Below are positions 9,434 to 16,999 of a stretch of 37,162 nt of DNA, one piece after another. Both the position numbers and the translations under genes were made by a program. Position 1 is the stretch's first letter, and every line of letters starts with the position of its first letter. The notes below the pieces were generated by a model. It made no database searches. It was not told where the DNA came from and saw only the letters and a list, made by a program, of their open reading frames with translations. The stretch is taken from positions 1 through 37,162 of the forward strand of contig JAJYHY010000039.1 of assembly GCA_021784555.1 (NCBI GenBank), given 5' to 3'. The stretch comes from a bacterium (GTDB lineage: Bacteria > Verrucomicrobiota > Verrucomicrobiia > Limisphaerales > UBA8199).

Positions 9434-10134
9434 GAACCAGACCCGGCCCGCAACCGCGCCAGGAATTCGGCGTGCGCCGGGTCCTTTAATCCCCGTTCGA
9501 GGGTGGCGAGCAGCCTGCGGCCTTCGTCAGCCAGCAGCGCGGGCACATTGAGCCAAAGACCGGGAAAAACACGGCTGCGAATCACGCCTTGGGCGTGGGG
9601 GACGAGCGGGCGGTATTCATCCTCCTCCAGCACCCACCAATCCACCGCGGCGTCTTGGGTGCGCCAGAGCAAATACTCGAGGACGCCGGCACGGCGGTAG
9701 GACTGGCGTTTGGCGCCAGCGTCAATCGAAACGCTGCTGGCGGCGATTTCCACCACCAACTCCGGCGGGCCCTGGAGATAGCCTTTGGCATCGACACGCG
9801 AGCGCCCGCCGGATTCCGGCAACACACGCAACAGGGCGTCGGGCTGCGGCACATCGTCTGGTCCTAGGCGGGCGGTGGCACCGGCGCCGGCCTTTGTGCC
9901 CGGAGTATAGGCGGCGTAGTGGAAGAGCCAGCCCTGCATAGCGTTATCCGGCTCGGCGTGTTCAGTCAGGCGGACGGGCGGGGGCATATAGACGGTTCCC
10001 TGGATTAGTTCGGCCTTCTTGAGTTCGGGCATGGCCTCGTAGCGGCGCAGGAATTCGTGCGCGTTGAGCCGATCCCCGTTTTCCAGCGGTGGAATGGCTT
10101 TGGCTTCTGCCGGGGCTATAACCGTGCCAACCAT
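9418..10134 (-). CDS. Uma2 family protein (DUF820, putative nuclease fold)
   Basis: 238 residues, ATG start. The core PQPDALLRVLPE, GPPELVVEIAASSVSID and YRRAGVLEYLLWRT matches the Uma2/DUF820 family, which has a restriction-endonuclease-like fold (Asp in QPD, Glu in VVEIA as candidate metal ligands). Such proteins are abundant in Cyanobacteria, Planctomycetes and Verrucomicrobia; their biological role is unsettled. It lies 45 bp downstream of efp on the same strand and may share its transcript. The 3' end reaches into the remnant sequence described at 9080-9433. Confidence 0.88.
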   Translation of the reverse strand: MVGTVIAPAEAKAIPPLENGDRLNAHEFLRRYEAMPELKKAELIQGTVYMPPPVRLTEHAEPDNAMQGWLFHYAAYTPGTKAGAGATARLGPDDVPQPDALLRVLPESGGRSRVDAKGYLQGPPELVVEIAASSVSIDAGAKRQSYRRAGVLEYLLWRTQDAAVDWWVLEEDEYRPLVPHAQGVIRSRVFPGLWLNVPALLADEGRRLLATLERGLKDPAHAEFLARLRAGSGSQCSG

Positions 10135-10179
10135 GCCGACAAAATACCGGTCCTGGCCGGTGTATTCAACCGTTCAATT

Positions 10180-10737
10180 TCAGGCCCGCTCCATGTACTT
10201 GCCGGTGCGCGTGTCGATCTTGATCTTCTCTCCGGTCTTAATGAAGAGCGGGGCTTGGACGGTAATACCGGTTTCGAGAACAACCGGTTTCTGAACGTTG
10301 TTGGCGGAATCCCCGCGAATGCCTTCGGGCGCATTGGAGACGGTCAGCACCACACTGGATGGCAATTCGACCGAAACCGCCTTTTCCTCGACAAAGGTAA
10401 CGGTCACGGGCGAGTTCTCGACCAGGTAACTCTTGGCGTCTCCCAGCAACTCGGGTGTGAGCGTGACGGTCTCATAAGTTTCGGGGTCAGAAAAGACGTA
10501 ATCCTCGCCGTCCTTGTAACTAAATTCCATCTTGCGTGTCTTCATCGGCACTACATCAATGCGCTCGGTCGAACTGAAGCGCACGTCGGAAGATTTTCCG
10601 GTGCGGATGCTGCGCAGGGTGGCCTGCACGAACGCGCGGAGGTTGCCGGGCGTCCGGTGCTGGCTGTCCAAAACCACGGCGATGTCGCCGTTATAATTGA
10701 TCGCCATCCCACGGCGAAGGTCGTTTGCTGTTGGCAT
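10180..10737 (-). CDS. efp: Elongation factor P with Asn at the loop tip
   Basis: 185 residues from MPTANDLRRGM; an upstream ATG at 10788 is not supported. EF-P binds the ribosome between P and E sites and relieves stalling at proline runs. The three beta-barrel domains are present, including the KOW-like N-terminus (GMAINYNGDIAVVLDSQ), the central TYETVTLTPELLGD and C-terminal EGIRGDSANN. The domain I loop reads HRTPGNLRAF: by alignment with E. coli PGKGQAF, Asn32 replaces the modified Lys34 (also not the Arg used in rhamnosylated EF-P). The protein is otherwise complete, so it may act unmodified or by another chemistry. Confidence 0.93.
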   Translation of the reverse strand: MPTANDLRRGMAINYNGDIAVVLDSQHRTPGNLRAFVQATLRSIRTGKSSDVRFSSTERIDVVPMKTRKMEFSYKDGEDYVFSDPETYETVTLTPELLGDAKSYLVENSPVTVTFVEEKAVSVELPSSVVLTVSNAPEGIRGDSANNVQKPVVLETGITVQAPLFIKTGEKIKIDTRTGKYMERA

Positions 10738-10867
10738 ACTTTTCTCGTCCTCCCCTGATTCCGGGTAAGGGGCATCGAACATAACCAAAACCTGGCTGAA
10801 TGCAAGCGCACTTTTGGGGAGCTTTGTGCGCGCCCCACGGCCAGTGACAAGGTTCGCACCGCGTAGC

Positions 10868-10974
10868 GCAGACTTCCAAGTCTGCCGTGTCGCGGGCTTC
10901 CCAGACCGCCGACCGCGACCATGTCAGCGGCCTGCCGACTGGGAAGCCGGTGACACCGTCCCGATTTCATCGGG
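10868..10974. repeat. Cluster of palindromes, REP-like element
   Basis: Four inverted repeats are packed in about 107 bp between efp and the toxin-antitoxin pair. They are GCAGACTT-cc-AAGTCTGC at 10868-10885; GGCTTCCCAG (10895-10904) pairing with CTGGGAAGCC (10939-10948) around a 34-nt loop; CGGTGACACCG at 10948-10958; and CCCGAT-ttc-ATCGGG at 10960-10974. No start codon or protein family fits here. The element looks like a dispersed REP/mini-transposon-type repeat of the kind RAYT transposases mobilise, but no second copy is present in the window. Confidence 0.6.
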
Positions 10975-11061
10975 AGAGACCTGCGCTTCGACTTTGTCAC
11001 TGACCGTGGCCCATGCATTGGTTCCGCTGAAAAAGGGCTTTGCCTGGCCGCGGGAAGATGC

Positions 11062-11073
11062 TAAACTGGTTTA
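11062..11073. promoter_or_regulatory. Candidate operator of toxin-antitoxin pair
   Basis: A 12-bp inverted repeat TAAAC-tg-GTTTA lies 26 bp before the GTG start of the antitoxin, followed by a second small palindrome ACTAGT near 11077. Type II antitoxins with a Phd/YefM-type N-terminus usually bind such palindromes and repress their own operon; binding here is inferred. Confidence 0.4.
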
Positions 11074-11098
11074 AGACTAGTTGAATTAGAGATGTCCT

Positions 11099-11365
11099 GT
11101 GAATCCATCCACGACGGTCGGGGCCTTCGAGGCCAAAACCAAGTTCTCCGAACTCCTGGAGCGCGTCAGCCAAGGCGCGGAGATCACCATCACGCGGCAC
11201 GAAAAACCGGTGGCGAAGCTTGTGCCTTTTGAGAAGCCGAGCCGTGTCGAGTTGGCAGAATTATTCCGCCAGATGGATCGGTTTGGCGCCCAGCACCCGC
11301 TTAACCCCAAGGGCTTGGAGAAAGTCTGTTACCGTGACCTCATCGACGGAGGCCGCAGGCGATGA
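11099..11365 (+). CDS. Phd/YefM-family antitoxin
   Basis: 88 residues from a GTG start. The N-terminus TTVGAFEAKTKFSELLERV followed by GAEITITRHEKPVAKLVP is the standard prevent-host-death fold, which binds DNA and dimerises; the C-terminal 40 residues should wrap and inhibit the toxin. The stop overlaps the start of the PIN-domain gene as ATGA (11362-11365), the usual arrangement of a coupled toxin-antitoxin operon. An out-of-frame ATG at 11092 is not used. Confidence 0.9.
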   Translation: MNPSTTVGAFEAKTKFSELLERVSQGAEITITRHEKPVAKLVPFEKPSRVELAELFRQMDRFGAQHPLNPKGLEKVCYRDLIDGGRRR

Positions 11366-11799
11366 GCGCCTTGGTGATTGATGCCTCGATCACCTTGAGC
11401 TGGCTTCTCCCGGATGAGGCTTCGGACTTGGCCGTCGCCGTTCAGCATCACCTGCCCAGGGTCGAAGCTGTCTGGGTGCCGGCGCACTGGCGCCTTGAGG
11501 TGTGCAATTCGCTTTGGATGGCCGAGCGCAGAAAGCGGCTGGACGCCGCGGGCGTTGCCCAGGCTGCGGAACTCTTTCTCAAGCTCCCCGTCGCCACGGA
11601 TCCCGCTACAAACGACCGTGCCGGGAGGGAGACCTTGGGCCTCGCCCGCCAGCATGGCCTCTCGGTTTACGATGCCGCTTACTTGGAACTTGTGCTTCGC
11701 CGAGGCGCGTCTCTCGCTTCCCTGGATGTGCCGCTTCGTGTCGTGGCAAAGAAGCTCGGTGTATGCCTTCTCCCCAGGAGGCTCCCAGAGGAACCGTGA
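11362..11799 (+). CDS. PIN-domain toxin (VapC-like ribonuclease)
   Basis: 145 residues. The PIN fold's acidic metal ligands are visible: Asp in ALVIDASITLSWLL, Glu in WRLEVCNSLW, and Asp in HGLSVYDAAYLELVLRRG, with a fourth in ASLDVPL. VapC toxins cleave RNA (often tRNA or rRNA loops) when the antitoxin is lost. Translation is coupled to the antitoxin by a 4-bp overlap. The substrate RNA is unknown. The pair sits beside a palindromic repeat element and a pseudogene, consistent with an accessory locus. Confidence 0.9.
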   Translation: MSALVIDASITLSWLLPDEASDLAVAVQHHLPRVEAVWVPAHWRLEVCNSLWMAERRKRLDAAGVAQAAELFLKLPVATDPATNDRAGRETLGLARQHGLSVYDAAYLELVLRRGASLASLDVPLRVVAKKLGVCLLPRRLPEEP

Positions 11800-11880
11800 C
11801 CAGGCCTGGCCAGGGTCTCGTGGCTTGGGCATGGTGGGCGAAATCCGTTGTGCGCTCGGGCTGCGGTCAGGCCGGAACGA

Positions 11881-12162
11881 CTACGGGACATCCGGGGCCT
11901 TGTGCTGGGGCCGCTTCATTTGGTCCTGAGGTTCCACCGGGGCATTGACATAGCCGCCATGGAGCCAGGAGACTGGTGCCGGTCCTTTCCGCTTCCAGTA
12001 ATCGGCATGGTTGTCGGCAAACACCGGCACAAGGCCCTTCTGGTGCCGTCGGGCCGGGAGGTCCAGCCATTCGTCCACTTTGGAGGCATACAGGAAAATG
12101 CCCTCGTTTATTGTATCACGAGAATGAGCCAGCAGAATGGATTCAGCAGCCGCTCGGCCCAC
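11881..12162 (-). pseudogene. C-terminal fragment of a G-like pseudopilin
   Basis: The minus frame contains EGIFLYASKVDEWLDLPA, RHQKGLVPVFADNHADYWK and SWLHGGYVNAP. This resembles the C-terminal part of verrucomicrobial type II secretion G-like pseudopilins (FADGHAExW signature; compare [14 protein letters not shown] in the intact homologue at 27.4-28.4 kb). The hydrophobic prepilin N-terminus is absent: upstream sequence runs into the DUF2721 gene on the other strand. It is therefore probably a decayed copy of this large paralogous family. The flanks 11800-11880 and 12163-12285 hold nothing recognisable. Confidence 0.55.
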
Positions 12163-12285
12163 TAGCCCAGGCGCGTCATGTCGAGGTAGCGACGGCCCCG
12201 GCCTTCAATTCCGGTTTCATGGCCGACCATTGCGGCCCGATTGGCATTGATCGCAGACCGGGACAGCGTACCCTCTTGATAGTTT

Positions 12286-12849
12286 ATGGCATCAACACTG
12301 CTTCCAAAACTGATTCCGATTCTGCAGGTCGCTGTTGCCCCGGTTATCCTCATTTCTGGAGTTGGTCTGCTGCTCTTGACCCTGAGCAACCGGTTTGGCC
12401 GGGCGGCCGACCGTGCGCGGCAGTTGATCAAGGAAATGCGGGAGGCGCCCGTTCCGGACCGCCAGCGATTGGCCGGTCAAGTGGAGATTCTTTACCGCCG
12501 TGCGCGGCTGATACGGCTCTCCATTACTTTGGCTGCTGTCAGCGTGCTGTTGGCCTCAATCCTGGTCATTCTGTTGTTCCTTAGTCCACTGCTGGACCTC
12601 GGTGCAGGTCTGGTGATCAGCCTGTTGTTCATCTTCTGCCCGGTATGTTTGCTCGGTTCGCTCCTCGCCTTTCTGAACGACATTCATTTGTCCCTGGTGG
12701 CCCTAAAGATGGAACTGGGATTGCACGAGCCACCGAGGCCGTTGCCAGTCTCCGCCCCTCCGGGCGCTGGCGGGTCTGGCGGGATGCGCCCATCGACGGC
12801 GGTCTCGCAGTGCGACTTCGCGGTTGCTCGGCGAGGGAAGCTGTTTTAG
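12286..12849 (+). CDS. DUF2721 family membrane protein
   Basis: 187 residues. An N-terminal hydrophobic helix (LIPILQVAVAPVILISGVGL), a basic cytoplasmic helix-rich stretch (NRFGRAADRARQLIKEM, ILYRRARLIRLS), then two further transmembrane segments (about 80-105 and 110-135) ending in FLNDIHLSLVALKMEL are the DUF2721 signature. Function of the family is unknown. The last 45 residues are Pro/Gly-rich and not conserved-looking. The gene is followed 15 bp later by rph. Confidence 0.85.
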   Translation: MASTLLPKLIPILQVAVAPVILISGVGLLLLTLSNRFGRAADRARQLIKEMREAPVPDRQRLAGQVEILYRRARLIRLSITLAAVSVLLASILVILLFLSPLLDLGAGLVISLLFIFCPVCLLGSLLAFLNDIHLSLVALKMELGLHEPPRPLPVSAPPGAGGSGGMRPSTAVSQCDFAVARRGKLF

Positions 12850-12864
12850 GATGCGCACGCATAT

Positions 12865-13623
12865 ATGACCCAAGAGACATTAATGGCCGGGGTAGCGGTT
12901 CCGCGCGCGGACGGGCGGATGCCGGGGCAGTTGCGCCCAATCCACTTTCAGAATCACATCGCACCGTATGCGACGGGTTCGACTTTGGTGGAATGGGGCA
13001 ACACACGGGTGATTTGCGGGGTGAGCGTCGAGGATTCGGTTCCGCGATGGATGAAGGAGCAGGGCGTGACCGGAGGCTGGGTCACGGCGGAATACTCGAT
13101 GCTCCCCTATTCGACCCTTCAGAGAAAGGCGCGCGACATCACGCGCGGGAAGCTCGACGGGCGCTCTCAAGAAATTCAGCGCCTCATCGGACGAGCCTTG
13201 CGCGCGGCCATCGACCTGGAAAAGCTCGGCAACCGGACGATTTGGGCGGATTGCGATGTCTTGCAGGCCGATGGAGGGACGCGGACGGCGTCGATCACTG
13301 GAGCGTGTGTGGCGTTGAGGCTGGCTGTCCGCCGAATGATGGCCGAGGGCCGTTTGGCGGTGGATCCGATGCTGCACGCTGTCGCCGCCGTCAGTGTGGG
13401 AATTGTTGCGGGGCAGGCGATGCTGGATTTGTGCTATTCCGAAGATGCGGCGGCCACGGTCGATTTGAACCTGGTGATGAGCGCCACCGGGGAATTGGTC
13501 GAACTGCAGGGGACGGGCGAGGAGGCGACGTTTAGCGAGGCCCAACTGGCGGAGATGCTGGCGCTGGGAAAGAGGGGGATTACAGGGTTGTTGGCGGCGC
13601 AAACCGCGGCGGCCGAATGGTGA
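12865..13623 (+). CDS. rph: Ribonuclease PH
   Basis: 252 residues; a phosphate-dependent 3'-5' exoribonuclease that trims tRNA 3' ends and acts on structured RNA. Family blocks: RADGRMPGQLRPIHFQ, YATGSTLVEWGNTRVICGVSVED, TAEYSMLPYSTLQRKARD, GRSQEIQRLIGRALRA, WADCDVLQADGGTRTASITG (phosphate/metal site) and LDLCYSEDAAATVDLN. The ring-forming and active-site residues are all in place. The stop overlaps the start of prmA by 7 bp, indicating co-transcription. Confidence 0.96.
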   Translation: MTQETLMAGVAVPRADGRMPGQLRPIHFQNHIAPYATGSTLVEWGNTRVICGVSVEDSVPRWMKEQGVTGGWVTAEYSMLPYSTLQRKARDITRGKLDGRSQEIQRLIGRALRAAIDLEKLGNRTIWADCDVLQADGGTRTASITGACVALRLAVRRMMAEGRLAVDPMLHAVAAVSVGIVAGQAMLDLCYSEDAAATVDLNLVMSATGELVELQGTGEEATFSEAQLAEMLALGKRGITGLLAAQTAAAEW

Positions 13624-14528
13624 GAGGTCCGCGACGAGTGCTCTGGCGCCTGAATGTCACGGCGCACGCAGAAGCGGAGGAAGCGGTCTCGGAACTCTTG
13701 TCGGGACTCTTCGGCCAGATTCCGGTTTCTTACGCACCCCTGGACAGCCGTCGTACAACATTGAGTGTGTATCTGGAAAGAAAGGCGGATTGGAGTGCGG
13801 ACAGGAGGAAGCGGCTTTCCCAAGGCGCCAAGGAGCTAAGGAAGTGCGGCTTGGAGCCGGGCAACGTGCGGGTCGCGTTGCGACGGCTGGCGCCGGCGGA
13901 CTGGGCGGAGGCCTGGAAGCGACATTTCAAACCGATTGAGATTGGACGCACCCTGCTTATCAAGCCGAGTTGGAGCCGGCGCCTTCCAAGACGCGGACAA
14001 CAGGTTATCGTGCTGGATCCGGGCTTGAGCTTCGGGACGGGGCAACACCCGACGACCCGGTTTTGCCTGGAGGAAATTGCCAGGCGCAAGACCCCATTCG
14101 GAGAGCGGTCCCTCCTGGACATCGGAAGCGGCTCGGGAATTCTGGCCATTGCGGCCGCGCGGCTTGGCTACAGGCCGGTTCATGCGCTGGATTGCGACGC
14201 CGAGGCTGTCTCGATTGCTCAGGCTAACGCCCGAGAAAATCAACTCTCAGAGGCGATTCAGTTTTTTCGGAGGGATTTGGCCCGCTTGCCCATGCATTCC
14301 CGAACCAGGTATGAGGTTGTGTGCGCAAATTTAGCATCAGACCTGCTCCTGCGAGAGCGGGAAAGGATAATGAGGCGGTTGGCGCCGGGAGGGTTGCTGG
14401 TGCTGGCGGGCGTTCTCAGGCGAGAGTTTAGCGAGCTTCGCAGGGCCTACCGGTCTGCTGGCCTGCGCCTGTGTGCCGACCGGGTTGAGGACGAATGGCA
14501 TTCAGGCAGTTTTGAACGCCGCCGCTGA
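13617..14528 (+). CDS. prmA: Ribosomal protein L11 methyltransferase
   Basis: 303 residues, SAM-dependent trimethylation of ribosomal protein L11. An N-terminal L11-recognition domain (about 1-110) precedes the Rossmann methyltransferase domain. Diagnostic motifs: LDPGLSFGTGQHPTTRFCLE, LLDIGSGSGILAIAAARLG (SAM motif I), ALDCDAEAVSIAQANARENQ and CANLASDLLL, the last in place of the usual NILA-type catalytic loop. Its ATG lies within the end of rph. The N-terminal domain is divergent, so a sister methyltransferase specificity cannot be fully excluded. Confidence 0.88.
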   Translation: MVRGPRRVLWRLNVTAHAEAEEAVSELLSGLFGQIPVSYAPLDSRRTTLSVYLERKADWSADRRKRLSQGAKELRKCGLEPGNVRVALRRLAPADWAEAWKRHFKPIEIGRTLLIKPSWSRRLPRRGQQVIVLDPGLSFGTGQHPTTRFCLEEIARRKTPFGERSLLDIGSGSGILAIAAARLGYRPVHALDCDAEAVSIAQANARENQLSEAIQFFRRDLARLPMHSRTRYEVVCANLASDLLLRERERIMRRLAPGGLLVLAGVLRREFSELRRAYRSAGLRLCADRVEDEWHSGSFERRR

Positions 14529-14693
14529 GGTGGAGCAGGCGAGGCATGATCGGGGCGCAAGGCACACGAAAGGTTGGGGTCAGAGACTCGGCACCTCGTC
14601 TCCTGCAACACAGCAGGGCGCTTGTCCCCGAATTCGCGAAGTTGGATTATACACGACGACACAATTCTTTGCGGATTGAATTGAATCCCAGAA

Positions 14694-14759
14694 TGAACAG
14701 GAGCAAACAGAGTCAACAGAGAGAGAAGGAACTCTGTTACCTCTGTTTCCTCCTGTTCA
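14694..14759. repeat. 66-bp imperfect hairpin between convergent genes
   Basis: Left arm 14694-14721 and right arm 14732-14759 (28 nt each) pair at 25 of 28 positions around a 10-nt loop. The arms are purine-rich with ACAGAG repeated units. It lies in the 243 bp between the convergent ends of prmA and the glycosyltransferase gene. It could terminate transcription from both sides, or be a dispersed repeat: a related string, CCTCTGTTAGCTCCTGTTG, occurs at about 27371-27389. Confidence 0.7.
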
Positions 14760-14771
14760 AATTCCCCGCAG

Positions 14772-16634
14772 TCATTTTTCACGCTGCGTATAGCGTCTCC
14801 GGGCCGCTTGCCTGGCACCCGCCAGCCCTTTCGCTATATACAGCGTGTAGCCCGAGTCCTGGCAAACCGGCGCGTAATCGTCCTTTACGAATTCGCGCAT
14901 CTTGGGGTCCGTCGCGCCGTAGCTCGTGAGCAGGATCTGCTCCGGACGATACTCCTTGAGAATCGCCAGAATGCGGCGCTCGGTAATCTGACCCGACCAA
15001 TATCGTTTGAGCGGCAGCACCGCCAGCTCCGGAATCACCGGCAGCCCGGCGTCAAACGGATACATCGTCGCCTTCGTATAGACCCAGTGCGTCCGGCTCG
15101 CATACCTCCTCATCGCGGTGATGATCGGATTGCCTTCGGTCCGCGGCAGCGCCCGGATTTCTTGGATTTCGTCATACAGCCTCAGCCCGCCATAGCTCTC
15201 CACCACTGAGACCAACACCGCCGCCGCCAGCAGGACCGCCCAGCCGGCAAGGCGCCGTCGCCACCTCTTCCAGCCTCCATCCCGCCCGCTCCAGGCTCGG
15301 CCTCGACCGCCTTGCGCCTGGCCCTTCGCATCTGGCCATTCGCTCCCAGACTCCGGCCCTTCACGCTCCGCTCCCTGCCCCTGTGCCCCGGCTCCTGGCT
15401 CCACGCTGCCGGCTCTTCGCTCAGCCGCCGCGAATGCTGTTCCTTGCCACGCCGCCTTGCAGAATTCCGCCACGCCGTAGCCCGTCAACCACGCTATCGG
15501 CACGGCAAAATGCAGGTAGTAATAGGGCCAATAGGGACGGTGTATGAGATGAACCACCAGCACTGTCGCCAGCAGTACCAGCGGGAACAGAACCGGCCTC
15601 AGTGACCTCTTCCAAACCAGCACCACCAGCGCGGCTCCCACGCCCCACAGCGCCTCGGTGTGTTGGACCAGAAGCTCCGGCGAGAACGCGAGCCGGTCGA
15701 TCTGGGCCGCCACGCTGGCCGGTTTCGCCGCGAAATGCGACTGCCACGCCTCTCGGTACCCGCTCCCAAACAACAGGCCCAGGATGATGAACCCCGCCGC
15801 CATGCTGCCCGCCCAAGTCAGCACGTCCCGCGCGATTCCCCACCCGCCGACCAACAGCCGCCGACTGCCGCCTGGTGAGCGGGGACTATCCCCCGCCAGC
15901 GATTGGCTATCCGTTCTCTGACCTCCGACCTCTGAACTCTCAGATCCCCGGCCCCCCGCCCGCCGCCCGCGCCCGGTCATTGCCCTGCCCAGCGAGGTCA
16001 CGACGATTTCCACCGCCAGCGCCGGCCCCATGATGGCCGCCGTCAGCTTGATTTGCAGCGCCACCGCCATAATCAGCCCTGAAAGCACCAGCCACCTCTT
16101 CCGGCCGCACTCTTCCCAACGCCAGACCGGCCACAGCGCCCACAGTCCCACCCCAATCGCCGGAACCTCCAGCATCGCCGAGACGGTGAGCCTGAAAACC
16201 TCCGGCGCAGCCACCAGACAAAACGCCGCCACCACCGCCGCCAGAACGCCGCTCGCCCTCCGCACACAATGGAACAGCCCGGTTACCAGGCCCGCCCCGA
16301 AGAAAGACGCCAACCCCCGTGCCACCGCGATCTTGCAGCCGAAAATCTTGAACAGCACCCCGAGAAAAACCGTGAACAGGGGCGGTTGGTCATTCCAGAC
16401 CTGCGTGTAGAGCGAGCATCCCTTCGCCCACAACAGCCCCTTCATTACCTCGTAGTGCTCGTCGCCGCCGATTTGCACCGCATGCGCCATCCCGCCGCCA
16501 CAGGCGGCCGCCACGAGCGCGGCGATGAGAATCGCCACGGTCGTACTCAGCACGTACGCCGAAGACCAGTGCCCCGGCACTTGCGGCGCCTGAGCACAGG
16601 CGTTCATGTCCTGCGTACTGTGGGCTCTTCTCAT
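14772..16634 (-). CDS. Polytopic glycosyltransferase, ArnT/PMT-like (GT-C fold)
   Basis: 620 residues with about nine to eleven hydrophobic segments. The first lumenal/periplasmic loop has GGDEHYEVMKGLLWAKG and YTQVWNDQPPLFT, the acidic-residue pattern of GT-C enzymes (PMT_2/ArnT) that use polyprenyl-phosphate sugars. A periplasmic-side C-terminal region (about 480-605) follows. The ATG at 16634 has a GGAGG 4 bp ahead; Met10 is an alternative. Two low-complexity hydrophilic insertions (about residues 220-262 and 404-455, coordinates 15849-15977 and 15270-15425) interrupt loops between membrane segments and look like in-frame repeat insertions. Acceptor unknown. Confidence 0.8.
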   Translation of the reverse strand: MRRAHSTQDMNACAQAPQVPGHWSSAYVLSTTVAILIAALVAAACGGGMAHAVQIGGDEHYEVMKGLLWAKGCSLYTQVWNDQPPLFTVFLGVLFKIFGCKIAVARGLASFFGAGLVTGLFHCVRRASGVLAAVVAAFCLVAAPEVFRLTVSAMLEVPAIGVGLWALWPVWRWEECGRKRWLVLSGLIMAVALQIKLTAAIMGPALAVEIVVTSLGRAMTGRGRRAGGRGSESSEVGGQRTDSQSLAGDSPRSPGGSRRLLVGGWGIARDVLTWAGSMAAGFIILGLLFGSGYREAWQSHFAAKPASVAAQIDRLAFSPELLVQHTEALWGVGAALVVLVWKRSLRPVLFPLVLLATVLVVHLIHRPYWPYYYLHFAVPIAWLTGYGVAEFCKAAWQGTAFAAAERRAGSVEPGAGAQGQGAEREGPESGSEWPDAKGQAQGGRGRAWSGRDGGWKRWRRRLAGWAVLLAAAVLVSVVESYGGLRLYDEIQEIRALPRTEGNPIITAMRRYASRTHWVYTKATMYPFDAGLPVIPELAVLPLKRYWSGQITERRILAILKEYRPEQILLTSYGATDPKMREFVKDDYAPVCQDSGYTLYIAKGLAGARQAARRRYTQREK

Positions 16635-16999
16635 TCAGCCTCCGCGACGCACCGTCTCCCCATCCGGCTCGGCCGGCGACGCACCCGTCGGCAGTCCGCT
16701 TCTGCCGTGGGCATTCTCCCGGTCAGACCCGTCCCCCTGCCGACCCCGCTTGTCCACTGGCCGGTTTGCGAGGCTTCTGCACCAGCCGCGCGGACCGCAC
16801 AGACCAGAGGGTGCGGGACGGCGAGCGAGCCGCGCCCCATAGGGGCAAGACAATCGGGCGAGGACGTCCGGCTTGTTGATCGCGCCTGACCTCGCCCGAC
16901 TCCGCAAGCACAGAACAACCTGGGAGTCGGACCGAGCGGTCCCAGCTTGCCCGGCACCCGCGGCGCCGGCGTTGACGCGCCGACAAGGAGAGCCTTCGG
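16635..16999. other. Intergenic stretch, no gene seen
   Basis: 365 bp downstream of the RiPP operon and upstream of the glycosyltransferase gene. Open frames are present on both strands but their translations are Arg/Pro/Ser-rich with no family resemblance. A short GGACCG-ag-CGGTCC hairpin sits at 16929-16942 without a T-run; it could weakly end the RiPP transcript. Confidence 0.5.

Noticed and set aside
12645-13535. 296-residue open frame on the plus strand
   Set aside because: Overlaps rph out of frame; translation is Gly/Arg-rich with no motif.
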